Source of the DNA: Glaciecola sp947496235
GTDB lineage: Bacteria > Pseudomonadota > Gammaproteobacteria > Enterobacterales > Alteromonadaceae
Length of the DNA stretch: 64,000 nt
Direction of reading: 5' to 3'
Assembly: GCF_050306235.1 (NCBI RefSeq)
Contig: NZ_JBLWFH010000009.1
Coordinates: 62,001 to 126,000 of the forward strand
Numbering within the stretch: the stretch's first letter is position 1; every line of letters starts with the position of its first letter. The notes beneath the pieces were generated by a model. The model saw only the letters and a list, made by a program, of their open reading frames with translations, was not told the DNA's origin and ran no database searches. This document shows, one piece after another, positions 27,107 through 36,932 of this stretch. The position numbers were made by a program, and so were the translations under genes.

Positions 27107-27508
27107 ATGGCAATTAGTTTGGATAAAATGGTCGGGTTCCATCATAAAGCGCTTCAAATCAGAGCGGATAAGATGGAAGTTATCGCCGGTAACTTGGCAA
27201 ATGCCAACACCCCAGGCTATAAGGCTCGTGACATCAACTTCCAACAAGCTATGGCAAAGGCAAACTACGGCCAATCAGGCATGGTTACCACTCACCACAA
27301 TCATATTGAAGGCGGCAAAGCATCTCAGTTTGACGTGCAATTTAGAATTCCAACTCAACCGGATACTGGAGATGGAAACACTGTAGATGTGCAAGAAGAA
27401 CGTAACAATTTTTTAGAAACAGGCATGCGCTACGAAGCGGGACTAACCTTGCTAAGTGGCAAGTTTAGCGGCATGAAGAAAGCACTTAGCGGTGGAGGTC
27501 AAGGGTAA
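27107..27508 (+). CDS. flgB: Flagellar proximal rod protein FlgB
   Basis: From ATG 27107 the protein has 133 residues, matching FlgB length and its usual MAISLDK start. The rod-type N-terminal motif is NLANANTPGYKARDINFQQA at about residues 29-48. FlgB is the first rod component, in the periplasm. Its stop overlaps the flgC ATG by one base, so translation is coupled. Confidence 0.95.
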   Translation: MAISLDKMVGFHHKALQIRADKMEVIAGNLANANTPGYKARDINFQQAMAKANYGQSGMVTTHHNHIEGGKASQFDVQFRIPTQPDTGDGNTVDVQEERNNFLETGMRYEAGLTLLSGKFSGMKKALSGGGQG

Positions 27509-27930
27509 TGAGCCTTTTTAATGTAATGAATATTTCAACTTCTGGCATGGCGGCAGAAAACGTCCGCTTGAACACAACTGCCAGTAATATTGCCAATGCC
27601 AATAGTGTTAGCAGTAGCTATGAGGAAACGTATAGGGCAAGGCATCCTGTTTTTGCCGCCGCTTTAGATAAAGCCAGTGCCGAGCAGTCAAAAGGTGTAG
27701 GCGTAAATGTACTGGGCGTTGTAGAAAGCAACAAACCTTTGAATGTTGAATATTCTCCTCACAATCCTATGGCAGATGAAAATGGCTATATCTATAAGCC
27801 AAATGTCAACATAGTAGAAGAAATGGCAGACATGATGTCAGCTTCCAAAGCATATGAAACCAACGTACAGGTTGCAGATACCACGAAAAGAATCTTTCGT
27901 CGTGTGTTACAGCTTGGACAATCCAGATAA
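27508..27930 (+). CDS. flgC: Flagellar rod protein FlgC
   Basis: The 140-residue rod protein has the motif TTASNIANANSVSSSYEETYRARHPVF near the N-terminus. The C-terminal heptad region reads MADMMSASKAYETNVQVADTTKRIFRRVLQLGQ. Both ends pair in a coiled coil in the rod. It sits between flgB and flgD in the standard order. Confidence 0.95.
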   Translation: MSLFNVMNISTSGMAAENVRLNTTASNIANANSVSSSYEETYRARHPVFAAALDKASAEQSKGVGVNVLGVVESNKPLNVEYSPHNPMADENGYIYKPNVNIVEEMADMMSASKAYETNVQVADTTKRIFRRVLQLGQSR

Positions 27931-27955
27931 TCGCGTTTAGTTAGAGGATATACGA

Positions 27956-28648
27956 ATGAATGTATTAGAACAGCGCGGACTTAATCGGGATTTATACTGG
28001 AACACAGAGCCAGAGATCCCAGTAGCAGACGGTACTGAGCAAACTTTAAAGCAAGAAGACTTTTTTGCACTTCTTACTGAACAGTTAGCAAATCAGGATC
28101 CGACAAAGCCGGTAGACAATGATCAAATGGTGGCGCAGATGACATCATTTACCACCGCAGACGGTATCTCTCAGTTGAATGAACAATTTACCTCGTTTGC
28201 CGCTTCTATGACGTCTAACCAAGCATTGCAAGCATCAAGCTTAATCGGCCAGACAGTATTGGTAAACGGCAATATTGGTCATAAAGAGTCAGCTGAAGCA
28301 GGATTGTCAGGGGTTATCATTAATGAAGACACCTCGCAAAACACTGAAATCAATATCTATGATGCTTCGGGCGCAGTAGTGCGAACCATGGATATAGGTA
28401 CACAACCAGCAGGTAATATTCAATTTAACTGGGACGGCACTGACAACCACGGCAATCCATTGCCGCCTGGAGACTATGCGGTGCAAGTTCAAGGAAATGT
28501 GTTCGGTGAGCCGACCGCACTTCCAACAGCAATTAACAGACACGTTGATAGTGTGAGCCTTACTAGCTCTGGTCAAGGTGTAGTATTAAATCTAGATGGC
28601 GACGTGAGTATTAAGCTTGCAGACGTTATTCAAATCGGTAATTCATAG
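27956..28648 (+). CDS. flgD: Hook scaffold protein FlgD
   Basis: The 230-residue protein has the conserved N-terminal FFALLTEQLANQDPTKPVDNDQMVAQMTSFTTADGI at about residues 36-71. The C-terminal FlgD-Ig/tudor part follows (INIYDASGAVVRTMDIGTQPAGNIQFNWDG, then GDYAVQVQG). FlgD caps the growing hook and is later discarded. Confidence 0.95.
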   Translation: MNVLEQRGLNRDLYWNTEPEIPVADGTEQTLKQEDFFALLTEQLANQDPTKPVDNDQMVAQMTSFTTADGISQLNEQFTSFAASMTSNQALQASSLIGQTVLVNGNIGHKESAEAGLSGVIINEDTSQNTEINIYDASGAVVRTMDIGTQPAGNIQFNWDGTDNHGNPLPPGDYAVQVQGNVFGEPTALPTAINRHVDSVSLTSSGQGVVLNLDGDVSIKLADVIQIGNS

Positions 28649-28658
28649 GAGTTAAAGC

Positions 28659-30044
28659 ATGTCATTTAATATAGCACTCAGCGGTGTCGCAGCATCTCAA
28701 AAGGACTTAGACACTACCGCTAATAATATTGCGAACGTAAATACAGTAGGTTTTAAAGAATCTCGAGCAGAATTTGGTGACGTGTATGCGGCTTCATTGT
28801 TAGCTGCAGGTAGAACAAAAGTGGGTGACGGTGTTTTGACACAAGAAGTTTCTCAACAGTTTTCTCAAGGTTCACTTAGCTTTACTAATAACGCGTTGGA
28901 TTTGGCAATTACCGGTAATGGTTTCTTTGCCACTGTCCCTGAGATTACATCAAGAGACTTTTCTTTTACGCGTGCAGGCCAATTTAAGCTAGACAGTAAT
29001 AATTTTGTGGTCAATTCATCAGGCGACAATTTATTAGGTTTTCCGGTTAACCCTGATGGCACTTCTGCATCGGTTGCATTAAGTACTACCGTTCCAGTGC
29101 GAATTCCTGACTCTTCAGGTTCACCACAAATGACCACTGAAGTAGATGTAAGATTTAACTTACCAGCAGGTGATCAAATTAAAGATCCAACCGAATTTGA
29201 CCCTAATGACCCTTTGACATATAACGCAGCTACATCAGTTACTGTCTATGATTCATTAGGTGACTCTCACGTAATGACCTATTACTTCTTAAAAGATAAT
29301 GATCCAGCAGCGGTAAACGAGTGGTATGTGGCCACTGCAGTAGATGACCAATTGGTAGACGTTGCAAACTCGGATGGCAGTGATGCGGACCCTGCAACAG
29401 CTGTTAATACCTTAGGTTCTAACTCGGGTAATGCGGTTACGGCAGCTAAAATTCGATTCAGTGAAGGTGGTGATTTCATTGGTATTGAGTCAGCGGATGG
29501 ATTAGCCCAACCAAACCAAAAATTCATTACTGAGGCCTTAGGTGGCACAATCTTATCTAACGGCTCAGATTCAACTCAACAAATTTCGATTGATTTTAAC
29601 TTAGACACAACAGGTGCAACGCCAAACGAACCAACCCAGTTTGCATCAGCATTTGAGGTTACGTCTTTAGAGCAAGACGGTCTGCCAGTAGGTCGTTTAA
29701 CGGGTATCGATATTTCCCCTGACGGTCTCGTACGTGCAACCTTCTCAAACGGTACATCTGAACCTATCGTTCGTGTTGCCCTTGTACGTTTTGCAAATGA
29801 GCAAGGCTTAACCCAGCAATCAGGTACTCAATGGAAAGAAAGTATCGAATCTGGTGAAGCGCTTGCAGGTGAAGCCACAACGGGTACTTTTGGTGACATC
29901 AACTCGTCAGCATTAGAACAAGCTAACGTAAACTTAACCACTGAGCTTATCGACATGATAATTGCTCAACGTAACTTTCAAGCTAACTCTAGAGCATTAG
30001 AAGTTAACAACCAGCTTAACCAAACTATCTTAAATATCAGATAG
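28659..30044 (+). CDS. flgE: Flagellar hook protein FlgE
   Basis: The 461-residue hook protein begins MSFNIALSGVAASQKDLDTTANNIANVNTVGFKESRAEF and ends with the paired helix LTTELIDMIIAQRNFQANSRALEVNNQLNQTILNIR. The middle (about residues 150-330) is the variable hook domain. It is the last gene before a 371-base gap and a second sigma-54 promoter. Confidence 0.95.
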   Translation: MSFNIALSGVAASQKDLDTTANNIANVNTVGFKESRAEFGDVYAASLLAAGRTKVGDGVLTQEVSQQFSQGSLSFTNNALDLAITGNGFFATVPEITSRDFSFTRAGQFKLDSNNFVVNSSGDNLLGFPVNPDGTSASVALSTTVPVRIPDSSGSPQMTTEVDVRFNLPAGDQIKDPTEFDPNDPLTYNAATSVTVYDSLGDSHVMTYYFLKDNDPAAVNEWYVATAVDDQLVDVANSDGSDADPATAVNTLGSNSGNAVTAAKIRFSEGGDFIGIESADGLAQPNQKFITEALGGTILSNGSDSTQQISIDFNLDTTGATPNEPTQFASAFEVTSLEQDGLPVGRLTGIDISPDGLVRATFSNGTSEPIVRVALVRFANEQGLTQQSGTQWKESIESGEALAGEATTGTFGDINSSALEQANVNLTTELIDMIIAQRNFQANSRALEVNNQLNQTILNIR

Positions 30045-30172
30045 GATAATTAATTAGTGCTACTTGACGCTTAAGTAGCACTATTCATAATTTCTTCAAA
30101 CCTTTCTTATTTGTGTTAATGATCTTTTGTTCTTTAATCATAGGATTCGATTTTTACGAATGCATGTTTGTG

Positions 30173-30280
30173 AATTGAGGGGAATACGCGCTTTTGAAAG
30201 CTTCGAAATCATGGATGATTTCGTAGAGCGCCCATGGATGGGTTTACAGCGTCTTTCAAAAGCGCGTATTCCCCTCAATT
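30173..30280. repeat. 28-bp perfect inverted repeat with internal palindromes
   Basis: Bases 30173-30200 and 30253-30280 are exact reverse complements over 28 positions. The 52-base interior holds two more hairpins: GAAATCAT-GG-ATGATTTC at 30205-30222 and CCCAT-GG-ATGGG at 30231-30242. It lies in the flgE-flgF gap (30045-30415), where no gene is seen. It has no T run, so it is not a standard terminator, though it could end or stabilise the flgBCDE transcript. The layout resembles dispersed palindromic elements of marine Alteromonadales as I recall them. No second copy occurs in this window. Confidence 0.85.
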
Positions 30281-30345
30281 GCTAAACAAACAAAATGAGT
30301 AAAAAGCCAATCCTATGCTGCACGAAATAACGACTATCCCAAAGC

Positions 30346-30361
30346 TGGCATCCTTATTGCA
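30346..30361 (+). promoter_or_regulatory. Sigma-54 promoter of the flgF operon
   Basis: TGGCAT-CCTTA-TTGCA matches the -24/-12 consensus and lies 55 bases before flgF. It gives the flgFGHIJ(KL) genes their own start, separate from flgBCDE. Confidence 0.85.
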
Positions 30362-30415
30362 AAACTTCCATTAAGTTAATCCATAACGTCAAACTTTGAC
30401 ATTAAGGCAAGCAAA

Positions 30416-31159
30416 ATGGATAAGATGTTATACGTTGCCGCCAGTGGCGCTAAGCAAGATCTCATGGCTACAGCCGTGCGTGCCAATAACTTGGCGAACG
30501 CGCAGACCACAGGTTTCAAGGCGCAGTTAGAGCAGGCAAGAGCAATGCCGGCATACGGCCAAGGTTTGCCGACTCGCGTATTTAATATGACAGAAAGTCC
30601 GTCAAATAATTACGAGGGCGGCGCCATGATTACGACAGGTCGACCTTTAGATGTGGCAATTCAAGGTGATGGATGGCTGAGCGTACAAACTCCCCAAGGT
30701 GAAGAAGTATTTACCCGAGCAGGAAATCTTAATATTGCAGCCAATGGCGCATTGCAAGATGCCTCCGGTAATTTAGTAATGGGCGAAAATGGACCCATCT
30801 TTATGCCTATTCCAGTGGCTAATGTCACTATTGCCAATGACGGCATTATATCTGCTCGCTTACAAGGTGCCCCTGAAAACGTAGTTGAAGAAGTTGGGCG
30901 TCTTAAATTAGTTAATCCTCCTAAAGATCAAGTAAAGCGCCGAGAAGATGGGCTATTTGAGCTTAAAAGCGGAGAGATTGCCGAGCAAGATATAACGGTA
31001 GCCGTTAGTTCAGGAATGCTTGAAGGTTCCAACGTAAACGCGGTTGAAGAAATGGTCGAGATGATTTCACTACAGCGTCACTACGAAATGCAAGTGAAAT
31101 TAATGCGCAAAGCTGATCAGCTTTCAACGCGCGGTAACGAATTACTTAGAATTTTCTAA
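30416..31159 (+). CDS. flgF: Flagellar proximal rod protein FlgF
   Basis: The 247-residue rod protein starts MDKMLYVAASGAKQDLMATAVRANNLANAQTTGFKAQLEQ and ends VEEMVEMISLQRHYEMQVKLMRKADQLSTRGNELLRIF, both typical of FlgF. It is 30 bases upstream of flgG. Confidence 0.95.
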   Translation: MDKMLYVAASGAKQDLMATAVRANNLANAQTTGFKAQLEQARAMPAYGQGLPTRVFNMTESPSNNYEGGAMITTGRPLDVAIQGDGWLSVQTPQGEEVFTRAGNLNIAANGALQDASGNLVMGENGPIFMPIPVANVTIANDGIISARLQGAPENVVEEVGRLKLVNPPKDQVKRREDGLFELKSGEIAEQDITVAVSSGMLEGSNVNAVEEMVEMISLQRHYEMQVKLMRKADQLSTRGNELLRIF

Positions 31160-31189
31160 TAGCGAATTAAGTTCGCGGAGGTACAAGAT

Positions 31190-31978
31190 ATGCACCCAGC
31201 TCTATGGATCAGTAAAACAGGCCTTGATGCGGCTCAAACAGACGTTTCAGTGGTATCAAACAATCTAGCTAACGCTAGTACCATTGGATTTAAAAAAGAC
31301 CGAGCGGTTTTTGAAGATTTACTTTATCAAAACATCAATCAGCCAGGTGGACGCTCTTCTGCAGATACTGAATTACCCTCAGGCTTGATGTTAGGTGCAG
31401 GTTCAAAAGTTGTGGCTACCCAAAAGACGCATACTCAAGGTAATTTGCTGACCACTGGAAATGCACTTGATCTTTCGATTCAAGGACGCGGCTATTTTGA
31501 AGTCTTAATGCCAGATGGCAGTTTGTCTTATACCCGAAATGGACAGTTCTCTTTAAACGACCAAGGACAGATGGTGACACCTGGGGCAGGTTACTTACTC
31601 CAACCAGTCATTACCATTCCACCTGACGCACAGCAAATTACCATTTCTCAAGATGGTCAGGTATCTGCGCAGTTAAGAGGTCAGGCGGAACCACAGGTGC
31701 TTGGACAAATCAATATTACAGACTTTGTGAATCCAGCGGGACTTCAGCCTAAAGGTCAAAACCTTTATGTGGAGACAGCGGTATCTGGTGCTCCTATTCA
31801 GGGTATTCCAGGGTTAGAAGGACTTGGTGGTTTATCACAAGGCTCGCTTGAGACCTCAAACGTTAATGTTACCGAAGAGCTTGTGAATTTGATTGAAAGT
31901 CAGCGTTTGTATGAAATGAACTCAAAAGTGATTTCATCAGTGGATCAGATGTTAGGTCAGGTCATTCAGCAGCTATAA
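31190..31978 (+). CDS. flgG: Flagellar distal rod protein FlgG
   Basis: The 262-residue protein matches FlgG closely: SKTGLDAAQTDVSVVSNNLANASTIGFKKDRAVFEDLLYQ at the start, and SNVNVTEELVNLIESQRLYEMNSKVISSVDQMLGQVIQQL at the end. It forms the distal rod. GGAGG precedes the ATG. Confidence 0.95.
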   Translation: MHPALWISKTGLDAAQTDVSVVSNNLANASTIGFKKDRAVFEDLLYQNINQPGGRSSADTELPSGLMLGAGSKVVATQKTHTQGNLLTTGNALDLSIQGRGYFEVLMPDGSLSYTRNGQFSLNDQGQMVTPGAGYLLQPVITIPPDAQQITISQDGQVSAQLRGQAEPQVLGQINITDFVNPAGLQPKGQNLYVETAVSGAPIQGIPGLEGLGGLSQGSLETSNVNVTEELVNLIESQRLYEMNSKVISSVDQMLGQVIQQL

Positions 31979-31984
31979 GGCAAG

Positions 31985-32692
31985 ATGATGTATAACACTA
32001 AAAAACACATAATCAGTTCCTTCATGCTTTTAATAGCCAGCTATTTCGTTGTTGGGTGTTCGAGTACATCTACTGAAGCGCCTATTGCGGACGACCCATT
32101 TTTTGCGCCAGCGACCCCAATTTATAAACGCGAAGAAATTGCAGAAACGGGAAGCCTGTTTACTCAAGCGGCGGCAAATAGTTTGTATTCGGACGTAAAA
32201 GCGCGCCGCGTTGGAGATATTATTACTGTGGCGTTGCGTGAAAACACCAATGCATCTAAGAGTGCTGGAACCGTTACATCAAAAGCGTCAAATGTTGATG
32301 TGCAACCGATTTTAGGGCTAGGTAATAATCCAATTCGCATAGGTAACGAAGCGATTCAATTTGGGATGAACTCCAGCAACGACTTTTCTGGAGATGCTCA
32401 AGCAAATCAAAGTAATTCATTGCAAGGCAATATTTCGGTAACCGTGGTTGAAGTAATGCCCAATCAAAACCTCGTGATTCGCGGTGAAAAATGGTTAACC
32501 TTGAATAGTGGTGATGAGTATATTCGACTCACCGGTATTATCAGACCCGCGGATATTACCCCTGACAACGAAATTCAATCGACCAAAATCGCCAATGCAA
32601 GAATTCAATACAGTGGTACGGGTAGTTTCGCGCGAGCGCAAGAAAAAGGCTGGCTGACCAAATTCTTTAGTTCTCAGTGGTGGCCGTTATGA
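31985..32692 (+). CDS. flgH: Flagellar L-ring lipoprotein FlgH
   Basis: The 235-residue lipoprotein has a lipobox ending at Cys25 (FVVGC). It then shows ARRVGDIITVALRENTNASKSAGT and VVEVMPNQNLVIRGEKWLTLNSGDEYIRLTGIIRPADI, the FlgH signatures. It builds the L ring in the outer membrane. Its TGA overlaps the flgI ATG. Confidence 0.95.
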   Translation: MMYNTKKHIISSFMLLIASYFVVGCSSTSTEAPIADDPFFAPATPIYKREEIAETGSLFTQAAANSLYSDVKARRVGDIITVALRENTNASKSAGTVTSKASNVDVQPILGLGNNPIRIGNEAIQFGMNSSNDFSGDAQANQSNSLQGNISVTVVEVMPNQNLVIRGEKWLTLNSGDEYIRLTGIIRPADITPDNEIQSTKIANARIQYSGTGSFARAQEKGWLTKFFSSQWWPL

Positions 32693-33819
32693 GACGTTTA
32701 ATTCAACAACTTGTGCTGCTATTAAGTGGTTGTTTACTAGTTTTGTCTCCACATTCAGCGAGCGCCGCTAGCCGTATTAAAGATTTAGCTTCAGTCCAAG
32801 GGGTGCGTTCAAATCAACTAGTGGGATATGGACTCGTCGTTGGTTTGCCAGGCACTGGGGAAACTAGTCCCTTTACCGAACAATCCTTTAGAACCATGCT
32901 AAAGAATTTTGGCATTAGTTTGGATGATAACGTAAAACCGAAAATTAAGAATGTGGCAGCAGTGGCTGTACATGCAGAATTACCAGCTTTCGCTAAACCG
33001 GGACAAACCATTGACATTACAGTGTCGTCTATTGGCGAAGCGTCAAGTTTGCAAGGCGGAACCTTATTACAAACCTTTTTAAAAGGGTTGGACGGTGAAA
33101 TTTATGCCGTCGCTCAAGGTTCATTAGTAGTGTCAGGATTTGGGGCTCAAGGTAACGATGGCTCTCGAATTGTCGCCAATACGCCAACCGTAGGTACTAT
33201 TGCCAACGGCGCCTTGGTAGAGCGAAGTGTTCCAAGCGGTTTTATGCAAAATGATTTTCTAACCTTAAACCTGAATACACCTGATTTTTCTACTGCGCAA
33301 GCAATGGCGGATGAAATTAACCGTCGCCTAGGTGCAGATCCGGCGAATGGTTATTCCATTGCATCGCCCATAGATGCAGCCTCGGTTAGAGTCAGTGCGC
33401 CCCGAGATGTCGCACAACGAATCGGCTTTCTCGCCACTATTGAAAATTTCCAATTTACACCTGCACAAGCACCTGCGCGCATCGTTATAAACAGTCGCAC
33501 CGGCACTATAGTTGTCGGGCAAGATGTGAAGTTATTGCCTGCTGCCATTACTCATGGCGGATTAACAGTAACTATCAGTGAAAATGTAGACGTTGCTCAA
33601 CCGAACCCTTTAGCTAATGGGCAAACCGTAGTAGCCCCGCGTTCAGTAGTAGATGTGGATTTGGCAGATAGTCGGATGTTCAAATTTGAACCTGGCGTAT
33701 CACTGGATACCTTGGTACGCGCGGTAAATGAAATTGGCGCAGCACCAGGGGATTTAATGGCGATACTTGAAGCATTGCGTCAAGCCGGTGCTTTACATGG
33801 CGAATTAATCGTTATTTAG
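32689..33819 (+). CDS. flgI: Flagellar P-ring protein FlgI
   Basis: I chose ATG 32689, overlapping the flgH stop, giving 376 residues with a signal peptide (LIQQLVLLLSGCLLVLSPHSASA). The mature start SRIKDLASVQGVRSNQLVGYGLVVGLPGTGE is highly conserved in FlgI, as is PGDLMAILEALRQAGALHGELIVI at the end. It forms the periplasmic P ring with help from FlgA. Confidence 0.95.
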   Translation: MRRLIQQLVLLLSGCLLVLSPHSASAASRIKDLASVQGVRSNQLVGYGLVVGLPGTGETSPFTEQSFRTMLKNFGISLDDNVKPKIKNVAAVAVHAELPAFAKPGQTIDITVSSIGEASSLQGGTLLQTFLKGLDGEIYAVAQGSLVVSGFGAQGNDGSRIVANTPTVGTIANGALVERSVPSGFMQNDFLTLNLNTPDFSTAQAMADEINRRLGADPANGYSIASPIDAASVRVSAPRDVAQRIGFLATIENFQFTPAQAPARIVINSRTGTIVVGQDVKLLPAAITHGGLTVTISENVDVAQPNPLANGQTVVAPRSVVDVDLADSRMFKFEPGVSLDTLVRAVNEIGAAPGDLMAILEALRQAGALHGELIVI

Positions 33820-33828
33820 AGATTTTAT

Positions 33829-34767
33829 ATGGACCTAGCAAATAGCACAAAATCGCAATTAGAAATGTCCCGTACTGTTCATGATATGAGTAGTACGGAT
33901 TTGTTGCGTCAAGCTGCCCAGAAGGGAGATAAAGCTGCATTAAAAGAGGCCGCTCAACAGTTTGAAGCGATTTTTGTGCAAATGCTGCTCAAGTCTATGC
34001 GTAAAGCTCAAGAGGCGTTGGCAGACGATGATAGCCCGTTTAACTCAGAACAAGTCAAATTTTATCGCGATATGCACGATCAACAATTAGCCACAGATCT
34101 TTCTTCTAAAGGAAGTTTAGGACTTGCGGAATTAATCGTGCAACAAATGAGTGTGAACGAAGAAGGTTTCATGCCAGCAAGTGCTATTCGTAATGATGCT
34201 AACTTGTCCCCTATGAATCGATTTCAAGTTCAAATGCGACAACGGGCAGAGAGCATTATGGAAAATGCGAGTGCTGCTAGTAAACAAGCTATGTTTTCAT
34301 CCCCTGAAGATTTTGTGCAATCACTTTATCCTCAAGCTCAAGCGGCTGCCCAGTCATTAGGAATAGATCCTAAAGCCTTGCTAGCACAGGCCGCGGTAGA
34401 AACAGGCTGGGGTAAATTTATTATGCACCAGCCAAATGGCGAAAGTGCCAATAATCTATTTGGTATTAAAGCCGACAGTCGCTGGTCAGGCAACAAGGTG
34501 GTAGTAGATACCATTGAATTTAAAGATGCATTACCGCAAAAACAGCAAGCGGCATTTAGAAGTTATGAAGATTTCAGTGCGTCATTAAATGACTATGTCA
34601 GTTTCGTTAAAAACAATCCGCGTTATCAAGATGCTGTTAATCAAACGCATGATCCTAAAGCCTATTTTGAAGCACTTCAAAAAGCCGGATATGCCACAGA
34701 TCCTGAATATGCCAACAAGGTTATGTCTGTCTATGAAGGAGACTTAATGAATGGGTTATTGCCATGA
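33829..34767 (+). CDS. flgJ: Rod cap and peptidoglycan hydrolase FlgJ
   Basis: The 312-residue protein has two domains. The rod-binding part is at about residues 35-105 (AAQQFEAIFVQMLLKSMRKA, then FYRDMHDQQLATDLS). The glucosaminidase part is at about 165-310 (LLAQAAVETGWGKFIM with the catalytic Glu, then NNLFGIKA). It opens the wall for the rod. The last 4 bases overlap flgK. Confidence 0.95.
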   Translation: MDLANSTKSQLEMSRTVHDMSSTDLLRQAAQKGDKAALKEAAQQFEAIFVQMLLKSMRKAQEALADDDSPFNSEQVKFYRDMHDQQLATDLSSKGSLGLAELIVQQMSVNEEGFMPASAIRNDANLSPMNRFQVQMRQRAESIMENASAASKQAMFSSPEDFVQSLYPQAQAAAQSLGIDPKALLAQAAVETGWGKFIMHQPNGESANNLFGIKADSRWSGNKVVVDTIEFKDALPQKQQAAFRSYEDFSASLNDYVSFVKNNPRYQDAVNQTHDPKAYFEALQKAGYATDPEYANKVMSVYEGDLMNGLLP

Positions 34768-36914
34768 TTAGAAATGCTGATTTATATACCCTGGCAACCT
34801 CGGGTTTAAATGCAAGTAGTAAATTACTGGCAACCACGAGTAACAACATTGCGAATATCAATAGCGAAGGTTATGTGCGGGAACGTACTCAGTTTACTTC
34901 GCGACTAAATGGTGGCGTAGATTTTGGTTTTACTGATCGTGTACTTGATGTATTCGCTCAAAACCAGCTAAGGCGGGACACTAGTTTGGTTGGACAATAT
35001 CAGGCTTTTTACGACAGAGTTGAAGGTTTAGATAATACCCTAGCCAGCGAAGCTAACAGTATATCCAGTGCAATGACCAAATTTTTTGAGTCAATACAAA
35101 CGGCGTCTGATGATCCTACTTCTATGCCGTCTAGAGACGCAATAATTGGTCAAGCCCAAGGGATGTTGAATCGTATCAACCAACTTGGCGATTATATGAA
35201 AGCTAAAGAAATAGAAGTAGAACAGCATATTGAAGCATCTGTTTCTAAAGCTAACAGTTTAATCAAGCAAATAGGCGAATTAAACGAAGCCATTCAGGTA
35301 GCCCAAGGTAACAGTGTGGTCGATACGCCTACCAAATTATTAAATCAACGAGATTTGGCAATTCTAGAATTATCTGAACTTGTGGCCATAGATGTCAGGC
35401 AAAGTTCAAACAATAATGACAATGGCTTAGTGGTGAATTTAAAATCCGGCGAGTCACTGGTATTGGCAGACGGTGCGTTCAACGTATTTACCGTTGGCGG
35501 TGAGCCCGATTACACCAATAGACAACTGCAATTGTCCACAGACTTTCAAAAGTTTAATAAAGCCGACACCAAAATAAATATAGTAGAGCAGGATTTAGGC
35601 GGTGCTTTAGGCGGTGTGTTTAAATATCGAGAACAAGTGCTAGAACCGGCAGAACGGAACCTAGGCAAATTAGCGACAGTGTTAGCTGATACGGTAAATA
35701 CACAAAACCGCCAAGGTATGGATTTAGATCAGCAGCTAGGGCAAAACATCTTCAGTATCTCGGATTTTCGAGGCATAAATTATCCAGACAATAGTGATTT
35801 ATCGCTAAGCATAAAGGGTCGAATTATCCCTGGTGGTTCCAGTGAGATAACCAATAATGATTATAGAATCACTGTGCTTACAGCACCTGCTGGTGCGCCA
35901 GCAACTTTCGATGTACAAGTTGCCGCAATAAAAAATGATGGTACGCCGCAATTAGATGAAAACAACAATCCTATTACTCAAACGCTGACAGTAACGGCAG
36001 CTCAAGGTCAATATAATGCCACCATCGGTGGTATAGAATTAGAATTTGCCAGTGGGGCAAGTTATGCCGTTGGCGATGAATTTTTAGTGCAACCAACACG
36101 ATTAGCTGCGGCAAATTTAAACTTAGCCACTACAAGAGGTGAAGACTTAGCCTTTGCTAAACCCATAAGAATTGATGCGAACATCGACAATTTAGGCGAC
36201 GCCAGTTTAATCGCGACTAAGGTCACCAATACCAATGTGGATAATACATTTGCTAATCCTAATGCGTCCGCATTTAATGGTAACGCAGGAATTCATGCTC
36301 CTGGCACTAGTCCGTCGCCAATATTTGGTGCGCCAGTGTCGGTTAGATTTACCGCTACCGATGAGTATCAAGTATTAGATTCAAACGACAATGTGATCAC
36401 TACAGTGTCAGGGGTTGCCGACCTCAACAACTTGATAGAGCAAGCTAAGGCGACTGGAGTTCCTGCATGGCCTGCTGAATTCGCCGCACTTAGCGATTAC
36501 CCTGGTTATGACTTTTCTTTACAAGGGATCCCGCAAACCAACGACGAATTCAGTATTTCATTTAATCAAAACGGATTTAATGACAACAGAAATGCGTTGG
36601 AATTAGCTTCATTGCAACAACAATCTTTGGTTCGACAAAGCAATTCAAGTTTAGGTAATCCGGTTAACTACAATGAGTCTTTTGCCACCATAGTGGGGCA
36701 GGTGGGAGCTGCGACTTCTAGCGCAAAAATAGATTTGGAAGCTGCCAACGTGATGAAGACTCAATCAAGTGAATGGTTTGAATCTAGTTCTGGCGTAAGT
36801 TTAGATGAAGAAGCTGCCAATCTTATACAGTTTCAACAAAGCTATGCAGCTGCGGCGAGGATCCTGAGCTCTGCACAAGAAATGTTCCAAACTATTTTAC
36901 AAGTAGCCAGATAA
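34764..36914 (+). CDS. flgK: Hook-filament junction protein FlgK (HAP1)
   Basis: The 716-residue protein has the conserved ends LYTLATSGLNASSKLLATTSNNIANINSEGYVRERTQF and SGVSLDEEAANLIQFQQSYAAAARILSSAQEMFQTILQVAR. It is longer than the E. coli protein (547), with the extra length in the central domain (about residues 320-620), as often seen in marine Gammaproteobacteria. FlgN is its chaperone. Confidence 0.95.
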   Translation: MIRNADLYTLATSGLNASSKLLATTSNNIANINSEGYVRERTQFTSRLNGGVDFGFTDRVLDVFAQNQLRRDTSLVGQYQAFYDRVEGLDNTLASEANSISSAMTKFFESIQTASDDPTSMPSRDAIIGQAQGMLNRINQLGDYMKAKEIEVEQHIEASVSKANSLIKQIGELNEAIQVAQGNSVVDTPTKLLNQRDLAILELSELVAIDVRQSSNNNDNGLVVNLKSGESLVLADGAFNVFTVGGEPDYTNRQLQLSTDFQKFNKADTKINIVEQDLGGALGGVFKYREQVLEPAERNLGKLATVLADTVNTQNRQGMDLDQQLGQNIFSISDFRGINYPDNSDLSLSIKGRIIPGGSSEITNNDYRITVLTAPAGAPATFDVQVAAIKNDGTPQLDENNNPITQTLTVTAAQGQYNATIGGIELEFASGASYAVGDEFLVQPTRLAAANLNLATTRGEDLAFAKPIRIDANIDNLGDASLIATKVTNTNVDNTFANPNASAFNGNAGIHAPGTSPSPIFGAPVSVRFTATDEYQVLDSNDNVITTVSGVADLNNLIEQAKATGVPAWPAEFAALSDYPGYDFSLQGIPQTNDEFSISFNQNGFNDNRNALELASLQQQSLVRQSNSSLGNPVNYNESFATIVGQVGAATSSAKIDLEAANVMKTQSSEWFESSSGVSLDEEAANLIQFQQSYAAAARILSSAQEMFQTILQVAR

Positions 36915-36932
36915 AATCGATAGGGTAGAGAC

